DNA from: Achatina immaculata | Lineage: Eukaryota > Mollusca > Gastropoda > Stylommatophora > Achatinidae | Assembly (NCBI GenBank): GCA_009760885.1 | Contig: CM019697.1 | Location: 31,208,762-31,272,761 of the forward strand | Reading direction: 5' to 3' | DNA length: 64,000 bases | Shown: piece by piece, positions 21,508-32,968 of the stretch | How positions within the stretch are numbered: position 1 is the stretch's first letter | How the letters are laid out: the number at the start of each line of letters is the position of its first letter | Position numbers and translations under genes: made by a program | The notes under the pieces: model-generated | Seen by the model: the letters and a program-made list of their open reading frames with translations, nothing else | Databases searched by the model: none | What the model was told of the DNA's origin: nothing

Positions 21508-24500
21508 CTGAACCTTAAGTGCCCAGGGCACATGGGGCTTCCGCAAGGGTTTTCCACAAATGCCTGTCCTTTGCCTTTTTTTCTGCTCTTGCCCAGGTGA
21601 GCCCTCTATTGCTCAACATCCTCTCTGTTGTTCTTTTCCATGTCTCTTTTGGTCTACCCTTACTTCTGCTCCCCTGTGGTGTCCATCTTAGTGCTGTTTT
21701 TGGTAGTGAGTTGTCAGTCATTCGGAGCACATGTCCCAACCATCGCCAGCGTCTTTCCTCAATAATTACTGTCAGTGGCTTCATCTGCATCTCTGCCAAC
21801 AAGATGTTATTTCTTATGGTGTTTGTGCAAAATATTTGTCCAATTCTTCGTAAACATTTAGTCTGGAAAGAATTCAACTTATTTTCTATGGTTTGGGTGA
21901 TTTTCCAGCATTCACTTCCATAGAATAGTACACTTAGAACATTACTCTTAAATATCCTGATTTTCGTCTTTACGCTTAGTTTTTTTTAAAATTTCCATAT
22001 AGTCTGTAGCATAGCAAAAGCCTGGTTTGCTTTAGTAAGTCTGCTGTTGATGTCCTCTGTGCTGTCTCCATTTTCTACTACTCTACTGCCAAGGTATACA
22101 AATTCATTTACCTCCTCCACTAACTTGCTACCTACTCTGAGTACATTTTTGTTGTTCACATTTTGCTTCATTAACTTTGTCTTTCCTACATTGATCTTTA
22201 GTCCTATGTTGTTTGCATTCTGAGTTAGCTTGTTTATTTTATCTTGCATTTCTTTGTGGCTGCTTGACAGTAGACAAATGTCGTCCGCAAAGTCAAGGTC
22301 CTCCAGCACTGTGTTGAGGGTCCATTGTAATCCTCTGCGTTTGTCTGATGTTGCCTCCTTCATTAACCAGTCTATTGCCAAGATAAATAATGTTGTTGAT
22401 AGTACACATCCCTGCTTCACTCCTGTTCGTACCCTAAAGCTGCTGGAGGTATGTTCTCCACAGATCACTTTGCGCTGAAAACCCTCGTATAGGGCTTTGA
22501 TTACATTAACTATCTTATGGGGGAGGCCATGCCATCTTAGGATTTTCCACAGTGCATCTCTGTTGACACTGTCAAAGGCTTTCTCAAAATCTATAAACAA
22601 TGCATATGTTGTGCTATGCCACTCATATGCCTGTTCTAATATTTGTCTAAGTACAAATATGTGGTCTATGCATGATCTTCCTTTGCTAAATCCTGCCTGC
22701 TCTTTCCGAAGTTTTCCTTCAAGTGCTGGTACAATTCTGTTGATGATTATTCTGCAAAGTACTTTACTGGTGAGTGGCAGTAGGGTAATGCCTCTCCAGT
22801 TCCCGCAATCTCTGAGATCACCCTTCTTTGGTAGCTTTACTATAAGACCAGTTTTCCACTCCTCTGGAGCTTTTTCTAAATCCCAAATTTGTTATAATAT
22901 CCGGCAAAGTTGTTTTGGTGTTTCTGTTTCATCTGCTTTCAACATCTCAGCAGTCACTTCATCTTCACCTGGTGCCTTGTCTAATTTTAGCTTCTTTATT
23001 GCCTCACTTATTGTTATTGGTCCTGTATTGATGTTTAGTTCCGTTTTTGCTTCAGGTATGTCTATTATTTGTGCAGCTTGTGTTCTGTTTAGTAGTGTGT
23101 TAAAGTGTTCCCTTCATCTTTCAATTTTGTCTCTTTCTCCACTGACCAGTTGTCCCTTTAGTGTCCTTACTGCACTCTCACATCTTGTGCTGAAGTTACC
23201 TGTCATCTGCTTCGTGATTTTGTATATGGTTTTCATGTCATTTGCATATGCTGCTTTCTCTGCTGCTTCTGCTAAGTTGTCATAGTATTGACGTTTATCT
23301 TGACGGCATGATTCCTTCACTTCTTTGTCTTTTTGTGCATAATTACTTAACACTTGTTCTTTTAGCCTTTGTGATTTGGTGTTCAGTAATTTTTTCTTGA
23401 TTTCTTTTCTTTGCTCTATCTTTTCCCATGTGGTCTTGCTTATCCATTCCTCTTTTCTCCTTTTCCGATATCCCAGCACCTTTTTTGCTGTTTCCTGTAG
23501 CGTTTTACTGAACTCAAGAATGGACTTTTCTGCTTCATCTTGTAAGACACTGAAGCGGTTCTTAAGTACTATTGAGAATTCGTTCCTTGTTTGCTGGTCT
23601 TTCAGTTTTCCTGTATCAAAATGTATTTTTCTGTGATCTCCGATTTTGGCTTTCCTTAATTTTAGTTTTATTTTTGCTACCAGAAGGTTGTGATCTCTTC
23701 CTACATCTGCTCCTTTCCTTGCTCGCACATTTTGTAGTGACCGTTTCCACTTGTTATTTATAAGTATATGATCGATTTGGTTTTCTGTGGTTTTATCTGG
23801 GGACCTCCAAGTCACTTTATGGATGTTTTTATGTTGGAAAATTGTCCCTCCGATGGTCATCATGTTTTATTCACAGAAACTGCACAGTTTTTCTCCATTT
23901 TCATTTATTTCTCCGATTCCTTCTTTTCCCATGATTCTTCTTCTATCTTCATTTCCCTCACCTACTTTTGCATTGAAGTCGCCCGAGATGAGTAGCATAT
24001 CATGCTTGGGTATTGTTTCTACTGTGGCTTGGAGGCTGTTGTAAAAATCTTCTTTTAATTCCTCTTCGGCTGCTTCTGTTGGTGCATAACAAACTATAAT
24101 AGACAGCTTCGTGAATCTTGAGTTGAACCGTGCATATAATAATCTCTCATTTATAGGGGTCCATTTCAGCAATGCTCTTGATGCTTCTTTTGTTATAATC
24201 AATGCTACTCCTCCTTCATGATGATCTTCTTTACCTGACCATATTATTGTATCTTCTGTGTGCTGTGTTGTTAATTTCCTTCTGCCTTGTCCTGTCCATC
24301 TTGTTTCTTGTATTCCTAGTATGTCTAGTTTGTATCTGTGCATTTCCTTGATGGTTTGTGCTAGTTTTCCAGTCTGGTTAAGTGTTCTTACATTCCAGCT
24401 GCCTATTTGCATCTTGTGTTTAGGTTCCAGGAGGTCTGCAGTCGGGCTGGGGACTTCCAGTGGCTGGCTTTCATCCATAACCTTCATGGGCTCAGTTTCC

Positions 24501-24690
24501 TGATACGCATTTCTCCTTCCACCTGCATTTGTTTTTTCCCTTGCTTCCGTTTCTGTAGCAGTCTGATAGTTTGTTTTTTTTTACCAGATAGGGTTGCTGG
24601 CCCTATGTCGAACCCTCCTTAGTCGCCTTTTACGATCATGCGTGGTAGGGTACAGTGGTCCTACTCTTTGCAGATCCCGGGTACCACACG
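21508..24690 (-). mobile_element. RTE-like family B retrotransposon, nearly full length (about 3.2 kb)
   Basis: Reading leftward: a 5' UTR with a hairpin near 24590, then one long frame with an apurinic-type endonuclease, a linker, a reverse transcriptase and a C-terminal domain, stop, about 11 nt, then an AT-repeat tail (21507 downward). AT repeats flank both ends, so insertion into an AT microsatellite is possible and a target duplication cannot be seen. 3.2 kb is the usual length for RTE elements. Confidence 0.92.
21515..24487 (-). pseudogene. Family B endonuclease-reverse transcriptase, interrupted by a few stops
   Basis: The first ATG is at 24487. The endonuclease domain shows GSWNVRTLNQTGK, ILGIQETRW, VCYAPTEAAEEE, LISGDFNAKVG and, after a stop at about 23869, TWRSPDKTTENQIDHIL. 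The linker is rich in Lys/Glu. The reverse transcriptase shows FIDFEKAFDSVNRDALW, GVKQGCVLSTTLF and FADDICLLSS (FADD catalytic box). The C-terminus has RRWRWLGHVLRM and SKGRPKETW. In-frame stops occur near 23869, 23112, 22895 and 21984; few if any frameshifts are needed. It would act as the target-primed reverse transcription enzyme of the element. The small number of lesions points to a recent insertion. Confidence 0.9.
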
Positions 24691-24691
24691 G

Positions 24692-24739
<48 letters not shown>
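24691..24739. repeat. AT dinucleotide repeat
   Basis: About 24 AT units next to the 5' end of the family B element. Confidence 0.95.
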
Positions 24740-24740
<1 letters not shown>

Positions 24741-24743
<3 letters not shown>

Positions 24744-24910
24744 TATAACCGAAACGTTACAGCTGTGTGTTTGTTAACTGTTAAAGCTCTTCCTACTTTT
24801 GTTTTAAATAGTTTTAACATTCTGTTATCACAGATTTACTACAGTTGCTTTATTTATATTTTATATAATTATAAAAACTATTTGTGTGCTAGCATAAAAT
24901 GAGTCATCCT
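24741..24910. mobile_element. Penelope-like terminal fragment
   Basis: ccgaaacgttacagctgtgt, ttaaagctcttcctactttt and tgttatcacagatttactac follow the order of the right end of the PLE at 30610-30773, with divergence. Confidence 0.45.
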
Positions 24911-25440
24911 TATAATGTAACTAAAAATATTAAAGTGATATGTGGAGCAACTATCTGTGGTTGAATTCCAGCTCCGATAAGAACCGGGCTCACACAAAGA
25001 ATAAACACAAAAATAGAAGTCACATCTCCGAGCAAAAAAAACGAAGGTTCCAGAATAAGTCGGTCTTGTACGTCTGAACTTCTTTTAGAAACTAGAGTTA
25101 ATTTAACTCTTCCGGTACTTCAGTTGTGTGTGTTCAGTGTAATTTGATTTGCCCTGCCCTGCATACAGATATCTTCCGTCTTCTGAAGCTGTTTTCCTCA
25201 AAAGAAGTTGAGTTCAGTTTTTCCTACCGAGTGTCAGTTTTTTTTTTTTCTATAGCTTCCAGCTCAGCATGTTTTGTTGTTGTTGTTGTTGTTGTTGTTG
25301 TTGAAAGATTCTAGATCTTTTGTGACTAAGTCGCCTGGGCATTTTCATTAGGCGGCGCTCACTGCTTTTCGGGAGTTAGTTCATGTGAAGGTTCTCAGTT
25401 AAATCTGTGTTTCTTTATATCTGGCGCATATCTTCATCTT
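24911..25440. other. No gene recognised; contains a GTT repeat
   Basis: A (GTT) run of about ten units lies at 25276-25304. Nothing else is recognisable. Confidence 0.5.
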
Positions 25441-25441
25441 T

Positions 25442-25977
25442 ACAGCAGACTTACTAGAGCAAACCAGGCTTTTGCATTGCTGCAGACTATATGGAAAATC
25501 AAAAAAACTAAGCATAAATATGAAAATCAGGATATTTAAGAGTAATGTTCTAAGTGTACTACTCTATGGAAGTGAATGCTGGAAAATCACCAAAACCATA
25601 GAAAACAAGTTGAATTCTTTCCAGACTAAATGTTTACGAAGAATTAGACAAATATTTTGGCCAAACACCATAAGAAATAACATCTTATTAGCAGAGATGC
25701 AGATGAAACCACTGACAACAATTATTGAGGAAAGACGCTGGCGATGGTTGGGACATGTGCTCCGAATGACTGACAACTCACTACCAAAAATAGCACTAAG
25801 ATGGACACCACAGGGGAGCAGAAGTAAGGGTAGACCAAAAGAGACATGGAGAAGAACAACAGAGAGGATGTTGAGCAATAGAGGGCTCACCTGGGCAAGA
25901 GCAGAAAAAAAGGCGAAGGTCAGGCATTTGTGGAAAACCCTTGCGGAAGCCCCATGTGCCCTGGGCACTTAAGGTTC

Positions 25978-26018
<41 letters not shown>
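25442..26018 (+). mobile_element. RTE-like family B 3' copy with 9-bp target duplication
   Basis: Flanked by TTCATCTTT at 25433-25441 and 26019-26027. It codes for the end of the family B protein with an open frame of about 165 codons (SVLLYGSECWKITKTIENKL, RRWRWLGHVLRM, SKGRPKETWRR, ending CALGT stop) and ends in 40 bp of AT repeat. Confidence 0.93.
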
Positions 26019-26022
<4 letters not shown>

Positions 26023-26281
26023 TCTTTCAGACTTCGTATGAAGCCTGGCTCCCATCATCAGAATCAGAGAAATACATTTATGTATCTTTTATTTTTAAAC
26101 CTAGCTACATCACAAGTTAATTCAAAACTGTGTACGTTCTGCTCTTCGGTGGAGCTCCAGAAGCTAACCTATTGTATGAGATGATACGATTGTACGTATA
26201 ATTTTATTTTACATTGACTGTCATCTGTTTTTCGATGTGGCCCACGATGGCCAGCATTACTTCTGATTTACTGAAGCCACA

Positions 26282-26407
26282 TCATCATCATCATCATCAT
26301 CATCATCGTCGTCGTCGTCGTCGTCGTATTCGCCGTCGTCGTCGCCGCCGCCGCCGTCGTCGTCATCATCATCATCATCATCGTCGTCATCATCATCATC
26401 ATAATCA
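26282..26407. repeat. CAT/CGT/CGC trinucleotide repeat
   Basis: ATC runs switch to GTC and GCC runs and back. Open in several frames, giving His-, Arg- or Asp-rich phantom ORFs. Confidence 0.95.
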
Positions 26408-26409
26408 TC

Positions 26410-27205
26410 ATTGCCTTTCACTCCCTTGAGAACATTGGCCACGGATGCTCTCCGGTCATCCCCGTTCTTGGAATTATTCACTGAAGCTACGTAGCAAGAT
26501 TATTCTTCACAGTAGAGACGGAACTTGTGTTGAATCTACTTATGTGACAGCAACAATGAGAAACAGAACTAGAACATTAACAGTTCAACGAAACAGTAAC
26601 AGTTGCCTTGTTGCGGTGTAAAATTAATGAAGAACATGTTTGCAATTTATCCGTAATCAAGTTTCAACTTAATGTAAATTATTGTAAAGAGATCTATATT
26701 ATTTGTATAAAAGCTACATTTCTAACTGTTATGCCAGAATGATATTTCAAATATAATGTTGAACTTTTTGTAGGTATTCCCTAAGTGACTTAAATTGTGC
26801 TGTACTCATAATAGTTTTGTGAAAATTCTTTCTGTTATTTCCTTTATTACATATTTTGCACTTTTCTTTTCGTAGGAAAACGATATGATTTATAGAGGGA
26901 AAATCCGCTCTAATTAAAACTTTTTTTTGGGAAAATAAAAGTGTAACAATAGATAACAAAGCTATCTGATATTCTTGTGATCAGTTGTAACAGACATATA
27001 GCGTGTTGTAAAGCTTTTTAAAGAATTATGCTTTCTCGTTTGGACATTTTTTTAAAAATCAAATTTAAAAAATTCTTCTTCTTCTTCTTTTCTCACAGAA
27101 ACACATACATTTAAACTAAACGGAGTTTTAATACACATTAACAAAAGCATGTTTTCCCACGGAAGTCCAGAACACATCTATAAGCACGTAGAATTTTCAG
27201 TTAGT
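26410..27205. other. No gene or repeat family recognised
   Basis: AT-rich sequence with a short TTC run near 27073. Nothing supports coding. Confidence 0.5.
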
Positions 27206-27211
27206 TATTTG

Positions 27212-27868
27212 CATATCCCGTGCGGAACTTTGCCTCCCTAATAACTCTCCTGTAGGTCTCTCTGTTGTAAGCAAGAAGTTCTGCTACTGATGCATCCATT
27301 CGCAGATTACCAACGATGTCTTGCAGCCACCTTCACCTTGGTCTTCTTCTCTTTCTTATTCACATTAAGTACCTTTCCAAGACGGTCTTCTCTAAATTGT
27401 CATGACGTTTAATGTGTCCAAAATATTAAAGTTTTCTCTGTTTAATCTTCCTTATTAACCAACCCTTTTCAATATTAAGTTCTTATAGTATTGATATATT
27501 TGTTCTTTATTGGGTCCATTATATTTGAAGGGCTGTTCTGTAGCATTTACATTCAGATGTATTTATGTGTTTTTCAGCTGTTTTGTTAAGTGTCTACAGA
27601 CTTATGTTGCGATGGGAAAGATTCATGTCCTTAAAAAATCTTATTTTTGTAGTTATATCTGTTCCTCTCCAGAGCTTATTTAGTTGTTTTATTTTTTTAA
27701 GAACGATAGAAGTCCTCCTTTTAATATCCCTCATTGTATCTCCATTGTTAGTTAATAATCATTCAAGATATTCAAAGTTTTCCACCTCTTCGAATGTTTC
27801 CTCATTGATATATAGTCTAGTTGGCTTATTTGTTTTGTCAGTTGTCTTCAATTTAGTTTTCTTTGCAT
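27212..27868 (-). mobile_element. RTE-like family A fragment
   Basis: The minus strand covers the post-YADD part of the family A protein (KTKLKTTDKTNKPT, LYINEETFEEVENFEYL) to near its 3' end. The tail is lost. A hairpin-rich motif adjoins its 5' end. Confidence 0.82.
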
Positions 27869-27871
27869 TAA

Positions 27872-27958
27872 GAAATGTATCCCCTATCAAAGGACAAGTA
27901 AGACGTTCCCTTACCTCCGTTAGTCTACGGGACACCCTTGGGCAAGGTGGAGTACCCA
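27872..27958 (-). repeat. Hairpin-rich motif, copy 1
   Basis: On plus: cctatcaaagg, gtaagacgttcccttac, ccgttagtctacgg, ccttgggcaagg and ggtggagtacc are consecutive small stem-loops. The reverse complement matches 44208-44285. In both places it sits directly 5' of a truncated RTE in the same relative orientation. Confidence 0.6.
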
Positions 27959-27965
27959 TATAGCC

Positions 27966-28364
27966 CTCTCCCCCCTGTTTTTCCCAAACTGATGTTTGTA
28001 TACTGCTTGTTTATTAGGTAACCCAAGCTCCCCTTCCGTGGTCTATTGCATACTTAATATAATTGTAATAATTGCAAAAGACTCTAGCACTCAACTTACT
28101 TCACCAGCATAACAATGTGCTTGAAGAATCAAGAAAATCCGTGATTAGCAAGAACTTATTTAATCGCATAGACCAGACGGCAACAATTACTTGAAACAAC
28201 TATCACGTATACGACACCAACATATGAATGATAATACGAGCGTAACTGCAATCATGCGTGGATATCAATAAGATAACAATGCATTAATAAATCATATAGA
28301 CAGTGAAGATGATCAGTGAACAGTAATCATCTCTGGCCTCATAATCAGTGAATATCAGCTGGCC
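27966..28364. other. Unassigned sequence left of the PLE
   Basis: No coding sequence or known repeat recognised. Confidence 0.5.
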
Positions 28365-28692
28365 AGCAAGATTTACAGAATGTATAAACTAGGAAAAAAG
28401 TAGGAGCAGCTTTATTACTTAACTATTACAAAATTGTGACGTTTCGACGTGAGCCTTAATCATACAAAAACATACAGGACGAAGAAATAGAGAGAGGAGA
28501 TAAAGTATATATTCATATGAATACTATTCTTAAAAAACTAATTAGAGTACCTAGCTGTAAATTGTAAGATGTGGCTTGTCCGGCGGTGTGTGTAAGGAAT
28601 GGATTTAGTAGAACGTGGAGACTGTTTAAATGGAGACCTGTGATATGTGATCGGTGGGTTGTAACTGGAGGTGGTGGATGGGGAACCGTGGA

Positions 28693-28694
28693 GG

Positions 28695-28741
<47 letters not shown>
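28693..28741. repeat. GA dinucleotide repeat inside the PLE
   Basis: gagagagagagagagagaga run with one AAAG interruption. Confidence 0.9.
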
Positions 28742-28917
28742 TGATACAATGTTGACCTAGCCAGGAGAAGGTGAAATAAATGATTAGGGAAGAGGGGTTG
28801 CAAAATGATGCTGTGAGGAGGTTATAAACTATGTGTGACAAGTAAGAAGGGGGTGGAGCTTAGTGAGGAGGTATTATGATGATTGAAGAGAATGTTAAGT
28901 GTAGCTGAACAGCGATT

Positions 28918-30561
28918 TTAACCCGTGTGGCTCCAGCGTCCCTTAATTTTGAATGCAACGGCTCTCAAGTGCCAGGCGGCTTGTGTCATTTGCATGACAT
29001 TTTTGATGGCTGTTAACAGAAAATCAGATTTGCCTCTGTGGTTGGAACCATTGAAATGATTTGGGACTGGTTTCGAAGCATGCTGGGCGATGTCGTACAG
29101 ATGTTTTTGCATGCGGTCCCCTAAACTGAGGCCAATCTCACCACTATACGTTATCCTGCATCTTTTGCAAACGATGACATATATCACATTACGGGACTCA
29201 CATGTGAATTCCTCAAGAAGTGTGAGGATAGTTTTGGGAAAGGTGATCGTTTTCGTTTCCCAGTCTACCTGGCAGGTGACGCAGCGGGGGCGGTTACATT
29301 TTCTGGTGCCAACATATGTAAAGCTCTGCTTCAAGTGGCTGTGGACGAGGATGTCTTTAAGGTTTGGCTCACGTTTGTATGCCAACAAGGGTGGATCAGA
29401 AAAAATGTCGCGAGTGTCGGGGTCGAGTTGGATTAGCGGCAGATGATGATAAAGAATTTTCTTAATCATCTGACCATGCTGGTGGAAAGGCAGTACTGAC
29501 TTAACTCTGTCAGATCGAGTAACAGGCTTTTTCCTGAATACTTCTTTGCAGTTCACTAGTTGGATACGGCTGAAAGCTTCACGAAGGACATTTTCTGGGT
29601 AGTGGCAATGACGGAAAAATTCTAATAACTTGTTGGATTGAAGACGGAGGAGTTTGGAGTATGGGATGGAGTTCTTACAGGCTTCAGGATGGGAGGAGGT
29701 GTAAAGCAAATAGATGTGGCTGTCGGTGGGCTTGTAAAATATAGAGGTGACAAGCCTGTTTGTGCCAACAGAAATTTTAATGTCTAAAAAGTTGACAGAC
29801 TTGTCAGAAATTTCATATTGAATTTTATGTTATTATTGAGTGAGTTGGCGAATTCAATAAATTTTTTAGCTCTTCCTGTGGAATACTTGTGATGCCAATG
29901 CCATCATCAATGTACCTTTTATAGAATTCTGGAACTTCCAGAAAGCATATAAATAGACATGCACAACTGGGACACATTTTCGTTCCAATGGCAACACCAC
30001 TGATTTGCTCGAAATATTCACCGTTGAATTCGAAAGAATTTAGGTTTAATACTAGCTGTGTAAGTGTGATTATGGTGTCGGTGTTAGTGGTGGGGTGAGG
30101 GTTTTTGCTGAGAAAATAGCGGAGAGCTAAGAGTCTATCCTCATGGGAAATAGAAGTGTATAGGGAACAGACATCAAGGAGAAAGATGTGATAGGTGTGG
30201 TGTTGAGAGAGTGTGATCGTATCAAAAGTTGTTAATGCGTGGTTGGTATCTTTCAAAAAGGAGGGTAGTTTGTTTACTAGCAGCTGGAAAATGCTGTCCA
30301 AAAAGTCAGAAATGTGCTCAGTGGGGCATGAACACTCTGATACAATGGGACGTCCTGGGTTACCTGGTTTGTGGATTTTAGGAAGAAGTAGAAGATAGGT
30401 GTGCCTAAACAGCTGTCCTTAATGTGAAGAGAAACAGCTTGGGGTGGGAGGCCATCTTCTGTAATCAAGTCTTTAATGGTTGCTTCCACTATGTCATTAT
30501 TTGAAATGGTAGCATCGTTTTTACGTGGGGCATATAATTTTATATCGTTGAGTTGGGACAT
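28918..30561 (-). pseudogene. Penelope-type reverse transcriptase plus GIY-YIG endonuclease, frameshifted
   Basis: Reading leftward from 30561: FLDVCSLYTSI equivalent (LLDVCSLYTSISHEDRLL), FEFNGEYFEQISGVAIGTKM, CLFICFLEV and FYKRYIDDGIG (YIDD catalytic box), then RKCNRPRCVTC, NVIYVIVCKRCRITYSGEIG (YV...YSGEIG corresponds to GIY-YIG) and NHFNGSNH. Frameshifts occur near 30390 and between 29825 and 29709. Telomere-attaching or target-primed reverse transcription is the family's known activity. The 5' part of the protein is missing before 30561. Confidence 0.88.
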
Positions 30562-30787
30562 TCCTTCCGCAATATGTAAATCTTTCTATTTCTTCGTCTT
30601 GTATGTTTTTGTATTATTAAGGCTCACACCGAAAAGTCACAACTTTGTAGTCGTTAAGTAATAAAGCTGCTCCTACTTTTTTCCTAGTTTATACATTCTG
30701 GTATCACAGCTTTACTGCAGTGCTTCGTGTGTAGTTGTATACTTATATACTTGTACACTGATTATTGTGTGTTAGCAAGATTTACAG

Positions 30788-32600
30788 TGATGAAAACTCA
30801 TGAAAAATCGTATTAATCATACATCATGAGGCCTCCATAAGTTGTATATATATATATGTAATGCAGTATAACACATCTTCAACACCAACTGTATATATTC
30901 TATGAAGTTCATCAAGTAATACATGCAGCATAACATGCATTAACTTCTTGTGCCAACATCTGCAAACAACCGAGATACAACTCATAATATTTCAAGCAAT
31001 AAAGACGTGAAAAAATTATCGCATCCAACTTCTGCACACAAGACATAAACGTATGATAATCAATGTGCATTGCAATGGGCAAATCAAACAGCAGACATAT
31101 AATAATCAATGCGAATGCATATAAGCATAACAGCATTTCAACAAGCAATCAATAGCAAGGAAAACTGCATATCAATAATAGTTAGTCACTAAAACGTTGA
31201 CTTTACATATATATCTCACTTCAACATTTAACAGTTCAACAGAACTTCAGTTACAAAACAGTTTACATTTACTGCACAAAATTAGATCGAAACTTATATC
31301 AAAACATAAATCACATGGGGGGTAGGGGGGGGAGGGTAGAAATCATAGAACGAACAATCAGTCTTCCCAAATCACACAAATATATCAGAAACTTCACGAC
31401 TACAATCTATTCGTAACGTAAAAACGGCTCCCACTAAACCCGGCCATGCCTTCAACACTAATCGCAGGGAATACCCAATAACACATCACTAAACTAGTTC
31501 TAGTCTAGGTCGTAAACATTCCCGACACAAACGCAGTTGCTCACAGTCTTAAATGGCAATTATATATATATACCACATACAAACACAGCTTTTGTTGAGG
31601 AAAGCGATTTCGCCACCTTGTGTATGTTTCTTTTTTAATGTTAGCTGCTGTTTGAATGTCTGTGTATGGGGGGGGGGGGGGGGGGGGGGGTGAGAACAGC
31701 TAGAGGAAAAAAGGAAAGGGGGGGGGGAGAGAAGGAAGAGAAAGGAAGCCGAGCTGGAATTTTCTGGAATATGCTTGTCGCTGAGTGGTCATTGGCAGCC
31801 TTATTCTAGCGGTTACAGTGATAGTAATCTCGCGTTCCACTTCATGGCTGCTCGCAGTGGACAACAAAAATAAAAATATTCTTGAGAACGTGTATGTTCT
31901 GTGACATAAACAAAATAAAATAAAAACATTTTTGCATAAAATAAAGATCATACACTTAATGAGCAAAACATTGCAATGAAACAAATAAAAAATTAAAGAG
32001 AACAGAAAACAGGGCAATTGCTTACCATTAGATATAAAAATGAATGTTGTAATTATACTAACCTTAATAAAAATATCTGAAAAAAAGTAGCGGAAATAGT
32101 TACATCAGCTTGTTTTTTTTAACAGAAAAATAAACAATTAATTTGTCTTCCTCTTCGTACGCGACAATTAATTTGTGGTATAGATTCATTTCAGTCTGTT
32201 GTCTTGTTTTCCTTTTTCTTGTTTCCTTAACTAATTACTAAATAAAATGATTAAATAGAATATATCTATTTTTTAAAATGTAGAACATGTATTGAGAAAA
32301 AAAAAAGATAAGTGTCTTTAAAATAAGGGAAAATGAAAATATAACGTTGAAACAGTTTCTTGCAGTTTTAATTTAAAACTTTCGCTGAATACTTGATGAA
32401 TTTTTTATTATAAACAAACGTTTTGAATACAAAGCAGACACTTGTTCAGTGGAATATTGTTCCTCTAACGATTTCCAGAGATCGAACATTTAAAAATCCC
32501 TTGTCTCTTTGTTAAGATCTTGGCACTTTTGTAACGTGACATTTGTAACGTGACATTTGTAACGTGACACTGCTACAACTTTACTATATAGTTCAAACTT
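30788..32600. other. AT-rich intergenic region, no gene seen
   Basis: Contains a poly-G run at 31667-31690 and a short GGGG run at 31716-31723. No coding sequence or repeat family is recognised. Confidence 0.5.
31667..31690. repeat. Poly-G tract
   Basis: At least 20 consecutive G bases. Such tracts are prone to polymerase and assembly length errors. Confidence 0.9.
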
Positions 32601-32625
32601 CGAGGTCCAGCTGTGTTAGATTCCA

Positions 32626-32799
32626 TCAGATCGTGAACGCATAAAATCTTTGGCTTTCACCCAACTTTTGGGAGTGTTCAGTTTGGTAACAGATAGTTTT
32701 TAGCAGTTTGTTTTCCTCTTCCAAGTCCCTCTTCTCTTTCATTAAGTTAATTTGCAGTATCAGATCTGTCACGTGGTTAGGGTTTAACTCCTTCGTGTA
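32626..32799 (-). CDS. Second leucine-zipper segment; alternative terminal exon or relic of a duplicated gene
   Basis: An open stretch of 58 codons ends in TGA at 32626-32628. It contains DLILQINLMKEKRDLEEENK, then LLKTICYQTEHSQ, clearly homologous to the zipper at the start of the exon at 32969-34090 (QINLMKEN, LEEEIKWLQSICYKIEHSQ). Leucines keep heptad spacing. A phase-0 acceptor candidate (aataag) precedes it at 32800, but its pyrimidine tract is poor. The downstream residues differ and stop after about 15 codons. It could be an alternative last exon of the same gene or a dead tandem copy. Confidence 0.5.
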   Translation of the reverse strand, partial: YTKELNPNHVTDLILQINLMKEKRDLEEENKLLKTICYQTEHSQKLGESQRFYAFTI

Positions 32800-32829
32800 C
32801 TTATTAACAGTGCTGTGGTTTCAAATGTT

Positions 32830-32965
32830 CAAAGTTCCGAGTCATTTAGTCAAGGTTCAGCCATTTAGTTTAGGCAGAGTCATTTAGTCAAGTTTCAGCC
32901 ACTTAGTTTAGGCAGAGTCATTTAGTCAAGTTTCAGCCACTTAGTTTAGGCAAAGTCATTTAGTC
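32830..32965. repeat. About 38-bp minisatellite, 3-4 copies
   Basis: Unit agtcatttagtcaagtttca gccacttagtttaggcag. It ends just outside the stop codon of the zipper gene. Confidence 0.9.
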
Positions 32966-32968
32966 GTT

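Larger units (their letters stand above)
28379..30773 (-). mobile_element. Penelope-like element with inverted terminal repeats and 14-bp target duplication
   Basis: Flanked by AGCAAGATTTACAG at 28365-28378 and 30774-30787. On the minus strand the order is a short leader (30773-30702), terminal repeat, reverse transcriptase, GIY-YIG-type endonuclease, 3' region, inverted terminal repeat. The roughly 105-bp arms are 28379-28483 (aatgtataaactaggaaaaa ...) and 30597-30701 (its reverse complement). A (GA) microsatellite lies in the 3' region at 28693-28741. Confidence 0.93.

Noticed and set aside
22497..23285. 262-residue plus-strand ORF
   Set aside because: It is the antisense of the family B reverse transcriptase linker region; the minus-strand reading has the conserved motifs.
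26214..26481. His-, Arg- and Asp-rich ORFs
   Set aside because: Trinucleotide repeat artefacts on both strands.
29090..29446. Plus-strand ORF of 118 residues
   Set aside because: Antisense shadow of the Penelope endonuclease region.
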